This document shows positions 28,801-36,760 of a stretch of 64,000 nucleotides of DNA, one piece after another. This stretch comes from Roseobacter sp. MH60115. GTDB taxonomy: Bacteria; Pseudomonadota; Alphaproteobacteria; Rhodobacterales; Rhodobacteraceae. The number at the start of each line of letters is the position of its first letter. Position 1 is the first letter of the stretch. The notes under the pieces were generated by a model, which made no database searches, was not told the origin of the DNA, and saw nothing but the letters and a program-made list of their open reading frames with translations. The stretch lies in the NCBI RefSeq assembly GCF_015644665.1, contig NZ_JADOBQ010000003.1:476150-540149 (forward strand), read 5' to 3'. The translations under genes were made by a program, and so were the position numbers.

Positions 28801-29333
28801 CCCTGCGCGAAGATGTTGTCATAGACACTGGATCCCCCTTCGAGATCGAAATCAGCAAAATCATCGTCCGTCGGCTCGTATCCCTCCAGGTTCATCGACA
28901 CATCAACATCTACGTCAACGCTTGTGTCGCTGTCGTTTTCGTTGCTGTTGCTGTTGGTACTGTCGTTGGAGTTATCGTTGTCGCTGTCGGCCTGCGCATC
29001 CGCGCTGGCGTTGTTGTCAGACGACTGCGAACTTTGATTGTTGTTCGCATTGGAGTTGTTGTTACTGCCGTTGGACGAACTGTTGCTGTCACTATTGCTA
29101 TCGCTGGAAGCGGAGCTGTCCGTGGTGCCGGTATTGTCATTCGTGTTGGTTGTTGTGGTTTCTGACACGTCGGTGTTCGAGTTCGAATTTTCGTTCTCGT
29201 TGCCGTTGTCATTGTCATTATCGTTTTTGTTCTTGTTGGCGTTTTTGTTATAGCCCTTGCCGTGGCCATATTCATGACCGCCGTCACCGCCTTCGCCCTC
29301 ACCAAAACCGATCAGATTGTTTCTCTTGGCCAT
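25875..29333 (-). CDS. Giant low-complexity Asp/Gly/Ser/Asn/Ala-rich protein, predicted type I secretion substrate
   Basis: A 1152-residue, strongly acidic protein with no Cys and almost no Lys or Arg after residue 40. In order: a short head (MAKRNNLIGFGEGEGG); an Asn/Asp/Ser run (about 30-140); a less repetitive section (about 140-230) with an NTQTINLNDSD motif like those of the 815-residue neighbour; then over 800 residues of GGDGGD, ADNDAD and SESGAG repeats. The non-repetitive C-terminus (about 1090-1152) has AFNQSIVMGANVLGNTVDMNVVGGSF and ends in an acidic Ser/Asp tail, as type I export signals do. A GTG at 29375 is an alternative start. It looks like a secreted, perhaps Ca2+-binding, matrix or surface polymer. 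No canonical RTX nonapeptide is complete. Confidence 0.8.
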   Translation of the reverse strand: MAKRNNLIGFGEGEGGDGGHEYGHGKGYNKNANKNKNDNDNDNGNENENSNSNTDVSETTTTNTNDNTGTTDSSASSDSNSDSNSSSNGSNNNSNANNNQSSQSSDNNASADAQADSDNDNSNDSTNSNSNENDSDTSVDVDVDVSMNLEGYEPTDDDFADFDLEGGSSVYDNIFAQGDLDYDPGDDVDLNDFLNESLNGDGNNAGVVNTQTINLNDSDHLENATVDNTGEFTQNGDATGGTATADEGIEVETNGAHGGSDAYADGGDAHGGNAIGGMSKASGGTSGDTGSVDSNGGDGGDSGYADAAGHDVESGDSTADAYGDGGDGGDNDSTNDGDSDATADTQADGRAGDGGDSASSSTVDGTNSAEAYSDDDAGDSGDADSASDQASDARSNNDTDSSGGQGGDADSNSTGQGDASTDSDTDADGGEGGYIDGDVDTTNDASTSSSADAEGGDGGDATQDAAGDAEGDATSDANGDGGDTGDANGTVTGDARSTSDGDGDGGDGGDIDGDVDNTSDASTSSSADATGGDGGDNTQDAANTSEGEAESEAEGDGGDGGDGDGNANGNAMADAAGAADGGRSGNIDGDVDASPSADTDSDANGDGGEGGNPANSANSNADGEAESEAEPEAGDGAQGDGTGDGTTDAASDAAGGGGDGGDGVPDGGNGGDGGNGNATSGDATATGTGTGTGTGGNGGNANGATAGMAQSDVSGDATSDGAGGAGGSGDATTDDDADAAGTASSASESGAGGAGSADNDADASGDGSADNDGGAAGDANGDAGMADNDTTGTADNDATAGAGAAGDAGTDDDATANAAGGTDSESGAGAAGSADNDADARANGNSDNQSGAGGGGTAATGMIDNDVSGDAANDATTGAGAAADAATDDDADATTTAGTDSESGDGGTADAASDDDATADGSSASTATGGDGDSDASVDATVSADGSATSDAASGDGGSTGSTNDAYAEGAADGYADGDGGYGGLSDIAAEALADSMTDNDTDVSTGAGGGAGNMADAASDASATGDAMATSGDGGMGGAATGASGASGQAMGGTSTGGAADGGTNTGGMGGTATNGAGGAGGDAGSWGSGNGDDGYVTGESYASAAAQVDVAAFNQSIVMGANVLGNTVDMNVVGGSFSSNYVGDDSSDGS
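26641..27104 (-). repeat. Two imperfect ~75-codon tandem repeats in the giant gene
   Basis: Two consecutive units of about 230 bp encode similar segments: each begins with SESGAG(A/G)AGSADNDAD and ends with AGAA(G/A)DA(G/A)TDDDA. A partial third unit precedes them (to about 27215). The units are diverged but aligned in order, consistent with growth of the gene by tandem duplication. Confidence 0.7.
27708..28045 (-). repeat. Repeated IDGDVD block in the giant gene
   Basis: Two copies, at about 27935-28045 and 27708-27815, encode IDGDVD(T/N)T(N/S)DASTSSSADA followed by GGDGGD(A/N)TQDAA. A shorter third copy (NIDGDVDASPSADTDS) lies at about 27511-27585. Confidence 0.7.
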
Positions 29334-30021
29334 TTTCTTAGTCTCACTCTTTGAAGAGCCAAAACGCACCGCCACTCATTTCAAAAGCGGTCACCGCCTG
29401 GCATAGTTACAAGTTTTCAGGAATTCCGGCGCTCAATGACGCGATCGCTATCATCGGCTGCCGACAGGTGATCTGTGCAATCTCTGTGTGCTGTGTCCCC
29501 CTTTCAAATGTCTTGGACGACCGCTTCAAAAAACGATGTGGCGCACTTCTCCGAACAGGCCAAAATTGCCCGGCAAAACTCTTTGCAGAATTCGTCAAAG
29601 TGATTCTCGACGTGAAATGGATCACGACAAAAACCATGATGGCCGGAACCGTATCGCGAGATCAGCCCGGTAATTTGATTAGGAAGGAGGCGGTGTTGAA
29701 ACTACCCCGGGTTGCATTCAAGAAACCGGCAACATCCGTGGCGGTAAATGGATCTATCGCGCGTTGAAGATGCTTCTCGGGTTACCTAAAATCACGTGTC
29801 GCGTTAACCATTTGCAAACATTATCGTTTAACGTGAACGGCGGTGATACTTTCGATTTTGCGCACTGATCCACAACAATCTTTCGGTCAGGATAATCAAT
29901 CCTAACCAGATGTATTATTTACGTAAGCCGTACGATCAGGCAAAATAGCCATATTAATAGTCAATTTGAGAACAATCGGGGTATTCGAGCGTATTAACAA
30001 ACAGGTGTTTGGAGTAGTATT
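29334..30021. other. Divergent regulatory region between giant gene and LuxR gene
   Basis: About 690 bp with no convincing gene. The half nearest the LuxR gene (29780-30021) is clearly A+T-richer than the surroundings, as expected for promoter DNA. It holds the palindrome at 29885-29907 described separately. It is the only plausible place for promoters of both the matrix/secretion operon and the regulator. Confidence 0.55.
29885..29907. promoter_or_regulatory. Candidate operator palindrome upstream of the LuxR gene
   Basis: GGTCAGGAT and ATCCTAACC flank a five-base spacer (AATCA). Eight of nine positions pair. It lies 115 bp upstream of the LuxR-family start and about 550 bp from the giant gene start. 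A dimeric LuxR-type regulator could bind here; this is inferred from position and symmetry. Confidence 0.45.
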
Positions 30022-30783
30022 ATGACAAGTGCTCGGTTTAGTAAGAGTTTTGAGAACGCAGAGACCAATAGACCCAAGACCCGAAAGGATAGTGTTGTCT
30101 TTTTAGGCAGCCGCTTTCGATTTTCGCAACGCCTGCTCGATACATTTCGATCAGAATTCAGCTGGCTGGACTTCAAGCTTACCTCCAACCTGAGCGAATT
30201 GTCTCAACTGACAAGTCAGGATGACAGCGTGGTCATGGTTGTTGTGGAAGAGGACCGCATTGATCGCCTCATTCACAGTTCTGGCGCCTATTTTGATGCA
30301 GCAGGACAGGCGCGTATCATCGTCGCATATTGCGATGCGCATCAGGCAACCAAGCTTATCTCGGCTCGAAAATCGTCAGCGCAGCTGAAGGAAATCGGTT
30401 TCCTGCCGCTTAGCGTTCAGATGGATGTGTGGTTGTCGGTCATGAACCTGCTGCTGTGCGGAGAGGTCTTTTACCCCGCAGAGCTTATCGATGAGCGGCC
30501 GGTATCGACTGATATTTCCAAGGGGCCCATGGACCCGGACGCCAACCTGACCCCGCGGGAGTGGGAGGTATTGGAGCTTGTAGCCCAAGGGTTGCAGAAC
30601 AAGAATATCGCCTCTGATCTCGGCCTGTCGCAACACACGATCAAGCTGCATATCCACAACCTGCTCAAGAAGATCGGCGTTTCGAACCGCACTTGTGCGG
30701 CAAGGTGGTATGACAGCATTGGTCTCCGGGGTCGTGGTAGCGATCTGGATCCGTCCTTCGCACGAAACAGCTCAAAGCTGTGA
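30022..30783 (+). CDS. LuxR/CsgD-like transcriptional regulator
   Basis: A 253-residue protein. Residues about 25-165 resemble an atypical receiver-like domain (VVFLGSRFRFSQRLLDTFRSEF; VVMVVVEEDRIDRLI) without an obvious phospho-Asp. The C-terminal LuxR helix-turn-helix (about 178-235) reads LTPREWEVLELVAQGLQNKNIASDLGLSQHTIKLHIHNLLKKIGVSNRTCAA. The organisation is like CsgD-type biofilm regulators. TTTGGAG precedes the ATG. It is divergent from the giant-protein/secretion operon, which it likely controls. Confidence 0.9.
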   Translation: MTSARFSKSFENAETNRPKTRKDSVVFLGSRFRFSQRLLDTFRSEFSWLDFKLTSNLSELSQLTSQDDSVVMVVVEEDRIDRLIHSSGAYFDAAGQARIIVAYCDAHQATKLISARKSSAQLKEIGFLPLSVQMDVWLSVMNLLLCGEVFYPAELIDERPVSTDISKGPMDPDANLTPREWEVLELVAQGLQNKNIASDLGLSQHTIKLHIHNLLKKIGVSNRTCAARWYDSIGLRGRGSDLDPSFARNSSKL

Positions 30784-30784
30784 G

Positions 30785-31279
30785 ATGGGAACGCCTGCGG
30801 CCAATCTGGATGCGCTGCTGCTTCTGACAGGGCGCCTCAACTACGCCTGGGCAAACACGGAAAGCCTTTTGATCCACCTGATTGCAGGGCTGGCGGGAAC
30901 GGATAAAGACGCGGCCGTTATCATCTTTCTGACGCTCAATACCACCCGTGCGCGCATCGATCTGGTGGAGCGATTGGCAAAGATGGAAAAGACACCCGAG
31001 GCGCAAAAGAAGCGCGTCCTCGGGCTGACGGGCCGTGTCATGAAACTCTCTGCGTTGCGCAACAGGTACAGCCACAGCATCTACGCCTTCGATCCCGAAA
31101 GCGGAAATCCCAGAACAATCATGATGCGGATCGCAGACCGTAGGAACGAATTGAAAATGGGAAGAAGTGATCTGGTGGACGAAAAGGCGATCGCGGAAAT
31201 CGAGGATGCAATATCATCACTGAAAACGATAAACCGGGAATATTGGGCACTCATTCAGGAGTTTGGATACCCGATTTGA
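30785..31279 (+). CDS. Small protein with HEPN-like RNRYSH motif, function unknown
   Basis: A 164-residue, mostly helical protein whose ATG lies one base after the LuxR stop, so the two genes are translationally coupled. Residues about 80-100 contain LSALRNRYSHSIYAF, which has the R-x4-H spacing of HEPN RNase or HEPN-like domains in a helical context. I do not recognise the family otherwise. It may modulate the regulator or act on RNA. A longer frame upstream would overlap the LuxR gene and is unlikely. Confidence 0.7.
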   Translation: MGTPAANLDALLLLTGRLNYAWANTESLLIHLIAGLAGTDKDAAVIIFLTLNTTRARIDLVERLAKMEKTPEAQKKRVLGLTGRVMKLSALRNRYSHSIYAFDPESGNPRTIMMRIADRRNELKMGRSDLVDEKAIAEIEDAISSLKTINREYWALIQEFGYPI

Positions 31280-31780
31280 ACAAAGACCATCTGTTGAGCA
31301 GATCTCGTCCGGTCTTGTTGATTTGAGCAGGGCGATGCGTGCTCTTGGGACATCTCCTGCAAAATCGCAATTCTGGCACAAATGAAAATAGAGCGCCAAA
31401 CGACGAACGCGAATTTCAACATGCCAAGAAGGTCAGCGAAGCCCCTATCACGCGTCGACGGTGGGAGCGATAGTCCATCCAACCAAGCAGGATGCCCCCA
31501 ATTCGGCGTACATCTGGAACGCTCTATCCGAATTGGTGGCAGCTAAACGATATCGAGCCCGCACTGCAGTACAGTCTGCGCCAAGCCATACCGGGAAATC
31601 GCCCCTTGCAACCTTCCACGCCGCCGCGGCGACTGTTCAACCTCGCGACGTGGCCTTCCGCACGCTTCTCAACATGGGCGCGTCAGATCGCGGAAAGCCG
31701 TTCCCAGTCCCAGAAATTGAGAGGCTCACATGGTGACAAAACGCCAATCGGCGCAGTTTTCGAGCAATCGTTGCCAGTCC
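31280..31780. other. Intergenic region, no gene recognised
   Basis: About 500 bp between the HEPN-like gene and the converging WD40-cytochrome gene. Two overlapping plus-strand frames (about 31461-31815) lack recognisable domains. I see nothing else of note. Confidence 0.4.
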
Positions 31781-33109
31781 TTAGTCCGGAATGGTTGCCG
31801 TCTGCAGAAAGCTGATCAGGTCTTCGCGGTCCTGCGCTTTCGTGATCCGCTGCATGGGCATCTTCGAGCCCGGTATGTAGTGATCCGGACCAAGATCGAA
31901 CAACAGATCGATCGTCTCTTCGCTCCAGACGATCTGCGCCTCTGCAAGGGTTGGTGAATACGCATATCCTGCGATACTGCCCGCCGGTCGCCCAAAGAGC
32001 CCGTGCAGTGACGGGCCTGCCCGGCGTTTCCCATCCGGCTCCAGCGTGTGGCAGATAGAGCATTTGCGCTGAAACTGACGCTCTCCGTTGGACATCTCTT
32101 CTGGATCCTTCAGAAAGGACCGTTCGGTGCCTGTCATCTGTGTCGCATCGTCCAGACCGTTTGTTGGCCAGCTGTACATTGCATCGGCGATCCCGCCGGC
32201 ATGCAGGTTCTGACCATCCGGTGAGAAGGCCAACGCCCAGACCGGCCCGGACGCGGTTGCGCGAAAATCCTCTGCAATCCGCCAGGCACCGGTGTCGATC
32301 ATCATGATATAGCCCTGGGCGTCCCCCACCGCGATCCGCCCGATATCCGGCTGATGGGCCATTGCCAGAATAGGCCGCCTGTCCGCCGTGAAGTCGCCCA
32401 TTTCCGTTGCCTCCGGCAGCGCGACCACCCGGGTGCCGCCATCAACGGCGCCATAGGCCAGCCAACTGTCATCGCGGGCGACCAGCAGCGCATTGATCCC
32501 AAAGCCGTGCTGTACCAGACGCCGAAGGAATTCACCTGTGTGCGCATCCCAAAGCCGTATGGTGCCATCTGCCGAGGCCGTATAGACCTGTGCGCCATCG
32601 GCAGAGAACGCGACATCACTGACCGTGTTTGCGTGGCCTGCCAGCTCGACCGGCGCGCCGCCCTCCAAAGACCAGAGGCGCACGGTGCGATCCCAACTGG
32701 CGGAGGCAACGCGCAGCCCATCGGGAGAAACGGCAAGACGGATGACCTTGGCGCTGTGCCGACCAAGCTCACGCATCGACCCATCCTGCGGGTCCCAGAG
32801 GCGTACAGAGTAGTCGTCACCGCCGGATACCACCCTGCCCCCGGCCACAGGGACCACCGCATTCACCGCAGCCTCATGCCCTTCCAACCAGGTTGGCACG
32901 CCATCCCGCCACAGGCCCACGGAGTTGTCGAAGCTTGCGGTCAGAATGGCGCCATCCGCGCGCGCGCTGATGCCCTTGACCGGTCCTCCGTGCCCTTCAA
33001 GGGTAAATGCCTCCTGCGCCGCCGGCAGATTGGGGCCGATGCCGAAAGCAAGACAAAACACTGAAAGCAGCAACCGCCGGGCTGCGCGCGTCACTCGTCC
33101 ATTCTTCAT
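31781..33109 (-). CDS. WD40 beta-propeller fused to a C-terminal cytochrome c
   Basis: A 442-residue exported protein. Residues about 1-35 form a signal peptide (KNGRVTRAARRLLLSVFCLAFGIGPNLPAAQ). Residues 40-325 contain about seven WD40-type repeats (GHGGPVKGISARADGAILTASFDNSVGLW; SGGDDYSVRLWDP; ASWDRTVRLWSL; ASADGTIRLWDA). The C-terminus carries one class I haem c site, CSICH (about residue 350), with GPSLHGLFGR and the axial Met in GSKMPM. This places a redox centre on a periplasmic propeller. The partner is unknown. An ATG 24 bases upstream is an alternative start. Confidence 0.9.
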   Translation of the reverse strand: MKNGRVTRAARRLLLSVFCLAFGIGPNLPAAQEAFTLEGHGGPVKGISARADGAILTASFDNSVGLWRDGVPTWLEGHEAAVNAVVPVAGGRVVSGGDDYSVRLWDPQDGSMRELGRHSAKVIRLAVSPDGLRVASASWDRTVRLWSLEGGAPVELAGHANTVSDVAFSADGAQVYTASADGTIRLWDAHTGEFLRRLVQHGFGINALLVARDDSWLAYGAVDGGTRVVALPEATEMGDFTADRRPILAMAHQPDIGRIAVGDAQGYIMMIDTGAWRIAEDFRATASGPVWALAFSPDGQNLHAGGIADAMYSWPTNGLDDATQMTGTERSFLKDPEEMSNGERQFQRKCSICHTLEPDGKRRAGPSLHGLFGRPAGSIAGYAYSPTLAEAQIVWSEETIDLLFDLGPDHYIPGSKMPMQRITKAQDREDLISFLQTATIPD

Positions 33110-33235
33110 ACCTGCATGCGTCGCCTTTTCCATTCCGGGTCAGAGTTCCCGCACCGATTGCATTGCACCCTAGCAGGCCATACCTCGCCCCGTCCATTCA
33201 TCGCCTCGCGCCCGCACGATATTGGGCGCATTGCG

Positions 33236-35119
33236 TCAGAAGACAACATTCATGACGAGCAATGACACGACCAGAAATAGGATCGTCATCACCCCGCCAC
33301 TCTTGATGAAATCGGTCACCCGGTAACCGGCCGGCCCCATGATCAGCGCATTGACCTGATGGGTGGGAATAAGAAAGGAATTGGAGGTCGATATCGCGAC
33401 AGTCAGGGCAAAAATGGCCGGATCGCCCCCCGCCGCGACGGCGATCGACACCGCCAGGGGGACCAGCAGCACCGTGGCCCCGACATTCGACATGATCAGC
33501 GTGAACACCGTGGCCAGCACCGCAACCCCGGCCTGCAGAGACCAGAGCGGCCAGCCGTTCAGCAGGGACAGGATCTGATCGGCAATCCAGGCCGCCGTGC
33601 CTGTTGTCTGCACCGCCTGCCCAAGCGGGATCAGGCTGGCCAACAGGAAAACGGTGCTCCAGCTAACGGCCTCATAGGCATCGTCAATGTCCAACACGCC
33701 CGTCAGGATCATGCCCACGGCACCCGTCAGCAGGCAGAGGGACAGGCGCAGATCCGTGAAGAGGATCAGGGATATCGAGATGATGAAGAAGAGCAGCGCC
33801 CACCCGACTTTCTTGGGGCGCAATTCTTCCTGCGGGAAATCCGTGGTGACCACCACGAAATCCCGGTCGCGCGTCAGCCGGGTCAGGGCTTCCCAGGTGC
33901 TGTGGATCACCAACGTGTCCCCTGCATGAAACGGCACCTCCCCCACGGCCGTCGGGGCGTGATCTTCGGTCTCCACGTAACTCATCGTTTCTTCATCGCG
34001 GTGGATGGCCAGCAGGCTGGCCCCATAGGTCTTGCGAAACACCAGATCATGCGCGCATTTGCCGATAACCGAGGAACCGGGCGGAATGACCATCTCGGCC
34101 ACCCCGGATTTTGTCGCGGCGTAGTCTTCGGCAAAGACCTCCAGGGATTTGTGCAGGATGTACCCGCCTTCCTCGACCATACGCTGAATGACCTTTTCCC
34201 GCCCGAGCACGGCAAGGCGGCAGGGGGCGGTGATCTGCGTCTGGATAACGGGCGCGAACCAGCGCTTGCCCTGATATGCGCTGCCGATGATGTAGACATG
34301 ATACCGCTGCATTACGTCATCGAAGGTTTCGCCCACACAATCATGCCCTTCCGGGATCGTGATCTCAAAAATATCCGTCTTCAGACCGTATATGCTCTTC
34401 AGGTAGTCCTTCAGGGATTGGCCGCTTGTGCCGTCCCCGGTCTTTCTGCCCTTTGGCAGCACCCAGCGGCCCAGGAGCGTGAAGTACAAGATACCGGTCG
34501 CAACGAGACAGACACCCACAGGCGTTACGGAAAACAGGCTGAAGGTGGCCATCTGCTGCTCCGCGGGCAGCGATTGATTGGCACTCAGAAGCAGATCATT
34601 CAGCAAGATCAAAGGTGAGGATCCGACCATCGTCATCGTTCCGCCGAGGATGGCGCAGAACCCCATGGGCATCAGCAACCGACTGAGCGGCAGCTCCGTG
34701 CGCACCGAAATCCGGCTGACCACGGGCAGGAAAAGGGCAGCGGCCCCTACATTCTGCATGAAGGAGGAAATCACTCCAACCGTGCCGGAGACAATCGGGA
34801 TGATCCGGGTTTCAGTTTTGCCACCGTGTTTCAGGATCAAGGACGCCACCTTGCTCATCAGGCCGGTTTTGTCCAATCCCGCACCGATGATCATCACCGC
34901 AATGATCGAGACGACGGCATTGGAGGCGAGACCGTTAAAGAGGTTGCTGACGTCGGCCAGCGACCCAAGGCCGGGCACTTGGCTGAGCAGGCCCAGCAGG
35001 ACCATGACCAGAATGGCCGCGAGATCTATTCGAACGATTTCAGAGACAAACAAAAAGACCGTGAATGCAAGTAGACCAAGAACCACCGACATTTCAAAAG
35101 TAAGACTGATATTTTCCAA
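33236..35119 (-). CDS. SLC13-type permease with central TrkA-C domains
   Basis: A 627-residue inner-membrane transporter. Two blocks of hydrophobic helices (about 1-205 and 425-627) flank a soluble middle (about 205-410) that fits two RCK_C/TrkA-C ligand-binding domains. Family features are SNAVVSIIAVMIIGAGLDKTGL, QNVGAAALFLPV, GSSPLILLND and the late SNVGATVLLVPLAVS and STSNSFLIPTHQVNALIMGPAGY. Relatives import di-carboxylates or sulfate, or are described as SLC13/CitT-like anion permeases. It lies about 130 bp upstream of, and co-oriented with, the WD40-cytochrome gene. Confidence 0.9.
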   Translation of the reverse strand: MENISLTFEMSVVLGLLAFTVFLFVSEIVRIDLAAILVMVLLGLLSQVPGLGSLADVSNLFNGLASNAVVSIIAVMIIGAGLDKTGLMSKVASLILKHGGKTETRIIPIVSGTVGVISSFMQNVGAAALFLPVVSRISVRTELPLSRLLMPMGFCAILGGTMTMVGSSPLILLNDLLLSANQSLPAEQQMATFSLFSVTPVGVCLVATGILYFTLLGRWVLPKGRKTGDGTSGQSLKDYLKSIYGLKTDIFEITIPEGHDCVGETFDDVMQRYHVYIIGSAYQGKRWFAPVIQTQITAPCRLAVLGREKVIQRMVEEGGYILHKSLEVFAEDYAATKSGVAEMVIPPGSSVIGKCAHDLVFRKTYGASLLAIHRDEETMSYVETEDHAPTAVGEVPFHAGDTLVIHSTWEALTRLTRDRDFVVVTTDFPQEELRPKKVGWALLFFIISISLILFTDLRLSLCLLTGAVGMILTGVLDIDDAYEAVSWSTVFLLASLIPLGQAVQTTGTAAWIADQILSLLNGWPLWSLQAGVAVLATVFTLIMSNVGATVLLVPLAVSIAVAAGGDPAIFALTVAISTSNSFLIPTHQVNALIMGPAGYRVTDFIKSGGVMTILFLVVSLLVMNVVF

Positions 35120-35719
35120 TTCACGCCCCCCGTTTTCAATTGTTACTGCCAGAAGAGCGCACGCGCAACAATCCGTCAGAGCATGGGGTGTCCGCGCACG
35201 TCAGTGCCCTCTTTCTTTGGATAGGAGCTCTTTCTAGTTGCACGTCCGCAGCTCCGAGGACATCGACGTAAGCATCCGGGCATGGATCACGTTCAATGCC
35301 CGAGGTCGGAGCGGACCGAATGTGGCTTCCAATTGTGGCGCCGAGCAGATCAAGAAACCCATGATCACTGACTTGGAAGGTGACCCGTGTGGCAAGACAT
35401 CCAGGGCGGGACATGTATGATTGTCAGGTGCATCTTCTCGTAGGACGCGGCAAGATGTTTTCGATATTCTATAAACTGCTGTGCGTACGTCCAGTTTCCA
35501 CGCGTGACATCCGTTGAAAGACTGCAAAAACCAATATTTCGGCGCGCGAAAGATCACTTACATCGACCTTGCCTGAGGTCTACACCGAAAAGACCCGTCG
35601 ACACCAGGGTCACTTGAAAAAGGAACTCCAACACTGTCAGGGTGAGCGCTTAAACCCGGTTTAAACGAACCGTTTTCCCGGCATCCCTGCCTTGACTGTT
35701 TACGCAGGAGGTTGGTGTC
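35120..35719. other. Intergenic region, no gene recognised
   Basis: About 600 bp upstream of the SLC13 gene and downstream of the H-NOX/cyclase pair. Short overlapping frames on both strands show no domain. It presumably holds the SLC13 promoter, which I cannot pinpoint. Confidence 0.4.
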
Positions 35720-36760
35720 TCAAGCATGTTTTACGATCGGCGTACGGGATGACGCCAATGCGGGATCCCGCTCTTTCTCGCGTAGATCTTCAGAAAAGAA
35801 TGTATGGCGCCCGCGCCCACGGTACTTCGACTCGTAGAGCGCAACATCGGCATCCCCCAGCAGGTTATCCGCCGTCAAAACCGGATAGTTGCTCGACAGG
35901 GTTGTGCCGGCGCTGCCGGAAACCTCACAGCGCGCGCCTTCGAAATAGATGGGTTCGCTCAGCTTTTTAATGATGCGGTTTGCGATCTGATCAATGATGG
36001 CGGGATCTTCCACATCGCGCAGCAGCAAAACAAACTCGTCCCCCCCCACGCGGGCAACCGTGTCGCGGCTGCGCACTTCGTTCAACATGATCTTGGAGAC
36101 CTGTTGCAGCACATGATCACCAGCCGCATGGCCCATCGTGTCATTGACCGCCTTGAAGTAATCCAGGTCCATGTGCATGAGGGCAAAACATTCTCCCTCG
36201 GCAATCAGGTCCGCGAGGACCTGATCCATGGCACGCCGGTTCTTCAGTCCGGTCAGCGTATCGGTCAGGGCCTGCTCCTCTGCGGCAATGCGTGCACCCT
36301 GCAGTCGGCGGTTTAACTGCCGCGATGCCTCCATTGCCGCCGACTTTGCCTCTACAAGGTAGAGCATCTCGATCGTCAGATCAGTCGGGGCAAAATCCGC
36401 CGCTGTAAGCTTGTATTCCTGCACTGCATCCACGACTGAAATGCCAAAGGAAAGGTTGACAATCATCTGCCCGACTTCGGGCCCTTCCATCAGAACGCCC
36501 TTGAGTTCACGGTGCGGAGGATCACGAAACTGCATATGCAGTTTCATGCCAGCCTTCTCGCGCAACGCACTTATCGATTTGATTTCCCTGGGTCTTTTGA
36601 TCTCGAACACGTCCAGAAAGGAACGACCTACAAGGCTGCCATCCGGCAGCAATTTCTGCGCTGTAGGGCCCGCGAACCTGATATCGCCATTGCGGTTGAG
36701 GATGACATGCATCGGGCACATCACGTTCAACATCTTGTAACACAGGGTGCCGCCGCTCAT
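35720..36760 (-). CDS. H-NOX-associated diguanylate cyclase (HNOBA-GGDEF)
   Basis: A 346-residue cytosolic protein. Residues about 1-130 resemble a haem-NO-binding-associated/PAS-like sensor domain (PMHVILNRNGDIRFAGPTAQKLLP). A helical linker (140-165) leads to a GGDEF domain with intact VGGDEFVLLL and the substrate segment DLDYFKAVNDTMGHAAGD. RSRD, five residues before the GGDEF motif, fits an inhibitory I-site (RxxD). It should make c-di-GMP. The start overlaps the H-NOX stop by one base (TGATG), so the H-NOX protein is the likely direct regulator. No EAL domain is present. Confidence 0.94.
   Translation of the reverse strand: MSGGTLCYKMLNVMCPMHVILNRNGDIRFAGPTAQKLLPDGSLVGRSFLDVFEIKRPREIKSISALREKAGMKLHMQFRDPPHRELKGVLMEGPEVGQMIVNLSFGISVVDAVQEYKLTAADFAPTDLTIEMLYLVEAKSAAMEASRQLNRRLQGARIAAEEQALTDTLTGLKNRRAMDQVLADLIAEGECFALMHMDLDYFKAVNDTMGHAAGDHVLQQVSKIMLNEVRSRDTVARVGGDEFVLLLRDVEDPAIIDQIANRIIKKLSEPIYFEGARCEVSGSAGTTLSSNYPVLTADNLLGDADVALYESKYRGRGRHTFFSEDLREKERDPALASSRTPIVKHA

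Noticed and set aside
30022..30783. Classical phosphorylated response regulator
   Set aside because: The N-terminal domain lacks an obvious receiver phospho-Asp and acidic pair; it is better described as CsgD/LuxR-like.
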